Origin: an uncultured Bacilli bacterium
Lineage (GTDB): Bacteria; Bacillota_I; Bacilli_A; RF39; UBA660
Length of the DNA: 7,793 nt
Assembly (NCBI GenBank): GCA_947629195.1
Contig: CANRCS010000045.1
Span: 1 to 7,793, forward strand
Direction of reading: 5' to 3'
Shown: positions 6,285 to 7,793 of the stretch, piece by piece
How positions within the stretch are numbered: the first letter of the stretch is position 1
How the letters are laid out: every line of letters starts with the position of its first letter
Made by a program: the position numbers and the translations under genes
The notes under the pieces: model-generated
What the model saw: only the letters and a program-made list of their open reading frames with translations
Told to the model about the DNA's origin: nothing
Database searches by the model: none

Positions 6285-6308
6285 GAAAATAAATCCTATT
6301 TTATTTTT
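6272..6308. terminator. Shared bidirectional terminator between yigZ and trxA
   Basis: Perfect 15-base arms (6272-6286 and 6294-6308) enclose a 7-base loop. Each strand shows an A-rich start, a GGA/TCC core and a T-rich end, so it can work both ways. The stem contains the yigZ stop codon (6282-6284) and the trxA stop codon (6301-6303): the last coding bases of both genes form part of the terminator. Confidence 0.85.
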
Positions 6309-6609
6309 CGTTTATGAAATTAATAACTTCATCTTTTGACAAAAATCCAATGTTTTTATTAATTTCTTTTCCATCTTTGAATAATATCATTGTTGGAATA
6401 CTCATAATACCATATTTAGTAGCAATATCAGAAGAATTATCAACATTAACTTTTACAATTTTTATGTCATTTCTTTCTTCTGATAACTCATCCAATATTG
6501 GAGCAATCATCTTGCATGGTCCACACCAATCTGCATAAAAATCTACTAAAACTGTACCCTCATTTTTTAATTCGTCAAAATCTTCATTATTATAATGAAT
6601 AATACTCAT
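6301..6609 (-). CDS. trxA: Thioredoxin
   Basis: 102 residues, the full length of a classic thioredoxin. The redox motif WCGPCK lies at 28-33 (C29, C32), preceded by the buried Asp in VDFYADW (D23), with the conserved P39 in the kinked helix and the cis-proline P72 in SIPT. FKDGKE (77-82) precedes the last strand, where the family also has its conserved glycine (G88). There is no signal peptide, so it acts in the cytoplasm, reducing protein disulfides with electrons from thioredoxin reductase, which is not in this window. An AGGAG site (6622-6626) lies 12 bases upstream, a rather long spacing, and overlaps the cvpA stop. It is the second gene of a cvpA-trxA operon, 15 bases after cvpA, and ends in a terminator shared with yigZ. 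Confidence 0.96.
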   Translation of the reverse strand: MSIIHYNNEDFDELKNEGTVLVDFYADWCGPCKMIAPILDELSEERNDIKIVKVNVDNSSDIATKYGIMSIPTMILFKDGKEINKNIGFLSKDEVINFINEK

Positions 6610-6624
6610 ATTAATTAATCTCTC

Positions 6625-7332
6625 CTATCTATATTTATTTAATATTATATTAATATTATCAATATTAATCTTCTTTTTTTCAACTAATTTGTCGATTGAT
6701 TCGACTTCTACTATATTATTTTTAAGTAATACTTCTAGAGCTTCTTTATTAAACTCTTCATTTGATGATTGATCGTATTTCTTGCTTAAGTTATAAACGT
6801 CCATAATAGCATTCAATGGTTTTTCAATGGTACTAGATAAAACTGGTGTATTATTTAACATTCTATTTGCAAGTGTAGATTCATTTATAATTTTAATATT
6901 AAACATAGGTAATGATAAAAAGTATAGTGATGCAAAAATATAGATGTATGTTTCAATAAATCCTATAAATATGCCAATTATTTTAGATGGTATACCTAAT
7001 ATTATAGTAAGTTTCAATCCTTTTTCTATTATATTTGCAAAAAAATCTAAGAATCTTACTAAGAAAAATAGAACAAATAAAACTAAAAAATACGCAAGTA
7101 CTTCATAAAATAAAATATTTAATACTGTTACTCCCTTGAAAACACCACCAAAATTAAAGAATGGTAAATATTCATACATTAAAGAAGCGATAGGATTTTT
7201 TAAAAAGTAAGCAATTACAAGTGACAAGACTACACCTGCAAAAGATACAAAACTTTTAATGGCTCCTCTTTTAAATCCAAGTATTGCTCCAAGTATTAAT
7301 ATTAATACGATTACAACATCTATTATATTCAT
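6625..7332 (-). CDS. cvpA: CvpA family membrane protein
   Basis: 235 residues of the CvpA (colicin V production protein) family, integral membrane proteins of poorly defined role. The N terminus MNIIDVVIVLILILGAILGF then KRGAIKSF is the typical family start (N-x-x-D, first helix, G-x-K/R-R-G). Hydrophobic segments lie at about 3-20, 28-44, 70-96 and 108-141. After these, about 90 hydrophilic residues (145-235) follow, longer than in many family members, with a Lys-rich end (KLVEKKK). The start is fixed by GAGGAG (7340-7345) 7 bases upstream. It is the first gene of an operon with trxA; its TAG stop overlaps the trxA ribosome binding site. In Bacillus subtilis the CvpA homologue yshB lies in a cluster that also ends in trxA, with mutS2 and other genes between; here they are adjacent. 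Confidence 0.87.
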   Translation of the reverse strand: MNIIDVVIVLILILGAILGFKRGAIKSFVSFAGVVLSLVIAYFLKNPIASLMYEYLPFFNFGGVFKGVTVLNILFYEVLAYFLVLFVLFFLVRFLDFFANIIEKGLKLTIILGIPSKIIGIFIGFIETYIYIFASLYFLSLPMFNIKIINESTLANRMLNNTPVLSSTIEKPLNAIMDVYNLSKKYDQSSNEEFNKEALEVLLKNNIVEVESIDKLVEKKKINIDNINIILNKYR

Positions 7333-7360
7333 AATTTTTCTCCTCTTCTATTAATAGTAT

Positions 7361-7390
7361 ATTATATTTATTAGAAAAAATAAAGAACAA
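7361..7390 (-). promoter_or_regulatory. Possible promoter of cvpA-trxA
   Basis: On the minus strand TATAAT (7361-7366) follows TTGTTC (7385-7390, 3 of 6) after 18 bases. The -35 lies inside the terminator stem of pflA. The -10 box is perfect but the -35 is weak; a nearby TATACT (7356-7361) is an alternative -10. Some promoter is expected here, because a terminator precedes cvpA. Confidence 0.4.
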
Positions 7391-7420
7391 ATCATGAATA
7401 ATGATCAATCAATTGTTCTT
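7374..7420 (-). terminator. Hairpin terminator of pflA
   Basis: Arms 7383-7390 and 7413-7420 pair perfectly (AAGAACAA with TTGTTCTT). Inside, ATCAT (7391-7395) and ATGAT (7401-7405) can form a stacked second stem. On the minus strand the outer stem is followed by TA-TTTTTT (7375-7382), a good U tract. It begins 10 bases after the pflA stop. Confidence 0.75.
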
Positions 7421-7429
7421 ATATTTTAT

Positions 7430-7793
7430 TTATGAATTTAATATCTTTTCTAATTCTTCACATTTAATTTTGTCCATTGCATCAACACCATCTAAACTAT
7501 ATGGTATATTTAATTCTTTGTATTTATTTAAAGCAATAGTATGGTATGGGAGTAATTCTACTCTTTCTACATTTTTAATATTACTAATATATTTTTTTAA
7601 ATCATAAATATACTCTTTGTTATCATTTATACCAGGTACAATAACTTGTCTTAACCATAATTTCTTATTTTTATTTTGACATACATCTAAAAATTCATTA
7701 AATCTATTTATAGTTTTACCAGTCATTTTTTTGTAACCATCTTCTGTAATGTGTTTTATATCTAAAATAATTAAGTCTACATAATCTAATAAT
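7430..7793 (-). CDS. pflA: Pyruvate formate-lyase activating enzyme, C-terminal part (5' end beyond window)
   Basis: The visible 120 codons run open to the window edge; I read LLDYVDLIILDIKHITEDGY upstream of the internal Met at 7726, so that Met is not the start. DIKHI, TGKT and RFNEFL are followed by LWLRQVIVPGINDN, then VERVELLPYH, KYKELNIPY and LDGVDAM. This string of motifs is typical of the C-terminal half of PflA, the radical-SAM enzyme that installs the glycyl radical on pyruvate formate-lyase during anaerobic growth. The Cx3Cx2C iron-sulfur motif lies in the N-terminal part outside the window and cannot be checked. No pflB is visible; it may lie upstream beyond 7793. A glycyl-radical activase for another substrate is less likely given the close match to the PflA C terminus. 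Confidence 0.92.
   Translation of the reverse strand, partial: LLDYVDLIILDIKHITEDGYKKMTGKTINRFNEFLDVCQNKNKKLWLRQVIVPGINDNKEYIYDLKKYISNIKNVERVELLPYHTIALNKYKELNIPYSLDGVDAMDKIKCEELEKILNS

Noticed and set aside
6314..6538. Plus-strand open frame inside trxA.
   Set aside because: Antisense shadow of thioredoxin; its residue pattern simply mirrors the thioredoxin codons.
6301..6609. Thioredoxin as the partner that handles the disulfides of the surface proteins.
   Set aside because: It has no signal peptide, lies in a different operon and a WCGPC thioredoxin is a cytoplasmic reductant. Proximity alone is not evidence.
7401..7607. Plus-strand open frame overlapping pflA and its terminator.
   Set aside because: Antisense to conserved PflA motifs and starts inside the terminator hairpin.
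7724..7726. ATG as start of a short 98-residue protein.
   Set aside because: The frame stays open to the window edge and the upstream codons match PflA, so this is an internal methionine.
1..7793. Mycoplasma-type code with TGA as tryptophan.
   Set aside because: Tryptophans in trxA, pgsA and the GLUG/stalk gene use TGG, and TGA ends the VirB2-like gene just before a ribosome binding site.

Overview
This is a very AT-rich (by eye, well under 30 % GC), densely packed bacterial chromosomal window. Ribosome binding sites are Firmicutes-type (AGGAG and variants), promoters are SigA-like, and A/T-rich hairpins terminate transcription. TGG encodes Trp and TGA is used as a stop at 5136-5138, so the code is standard rather than the Mycoplasma one. 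Single-membrane surface proteins, CvpA, PgsA and PflA together suggest an anaerobic, low-GC, possibly uncultured, gut-type member of the Bacillota (Bacilli/Clostridia grade). The genus cannot be read from this window.

Layout, left to right. (1) Positions 1-1709, minus strand: the first 569 residues of a large surface protein with a signal peptide, a cohesin-like domain, two cadherin-like beta-sandwich repeats, a further beta domain, a membrane anchor and a lysine-rich tail that leaves the window. (2) 1890-2639, minus: a PgsA-type CDP-alcohol phosphatidyltransferase with its own promoter and an unusual charged tail. (3) 2739-5567, minus: a three-gene operon read from a near-consensus promoter at 5596-5624. 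It encodes a small two-helix membrane protein (VirB2/TrbC-like in layout), a single-pass protein with one Big_2 (Ig-like) domain, and a large secreted protein with GLUG repeats followed by a copper-amine-oxidase-type stalk domain. (4) 5718-6284, plus: a YigZ/IMPACT-family gene, the only plus-strand gene. (5) 6301-7332, minus: cvpA then trxA, coupled by a ribosome binding site that overlaps the cvpA stop. (6) 7430-7793, minus: the C-terminal end of the pyruvate formate-lyase activating enzyme, cut by the window edge.

The left two thirds is mainly cell-envelope material. Three predicted extracellular proteins (surface protein 1, the VirB2-like protein and the GLUG/stalk protein) carry cysteines, mostly in close pairs, on parts expected to face outside. 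The three-gene operon is the most interesting unexplained unit: its gene order, topologies and tight coupling suggest a co-assembled surface complex, but nothing in the sequence fixes its function. The right third is housekeeping: redox protein, membrane protein, anaerobic pyruvate metabolism. No rRNA, tRNA, mobile element, CRISPR array or riboswitch was recognised.
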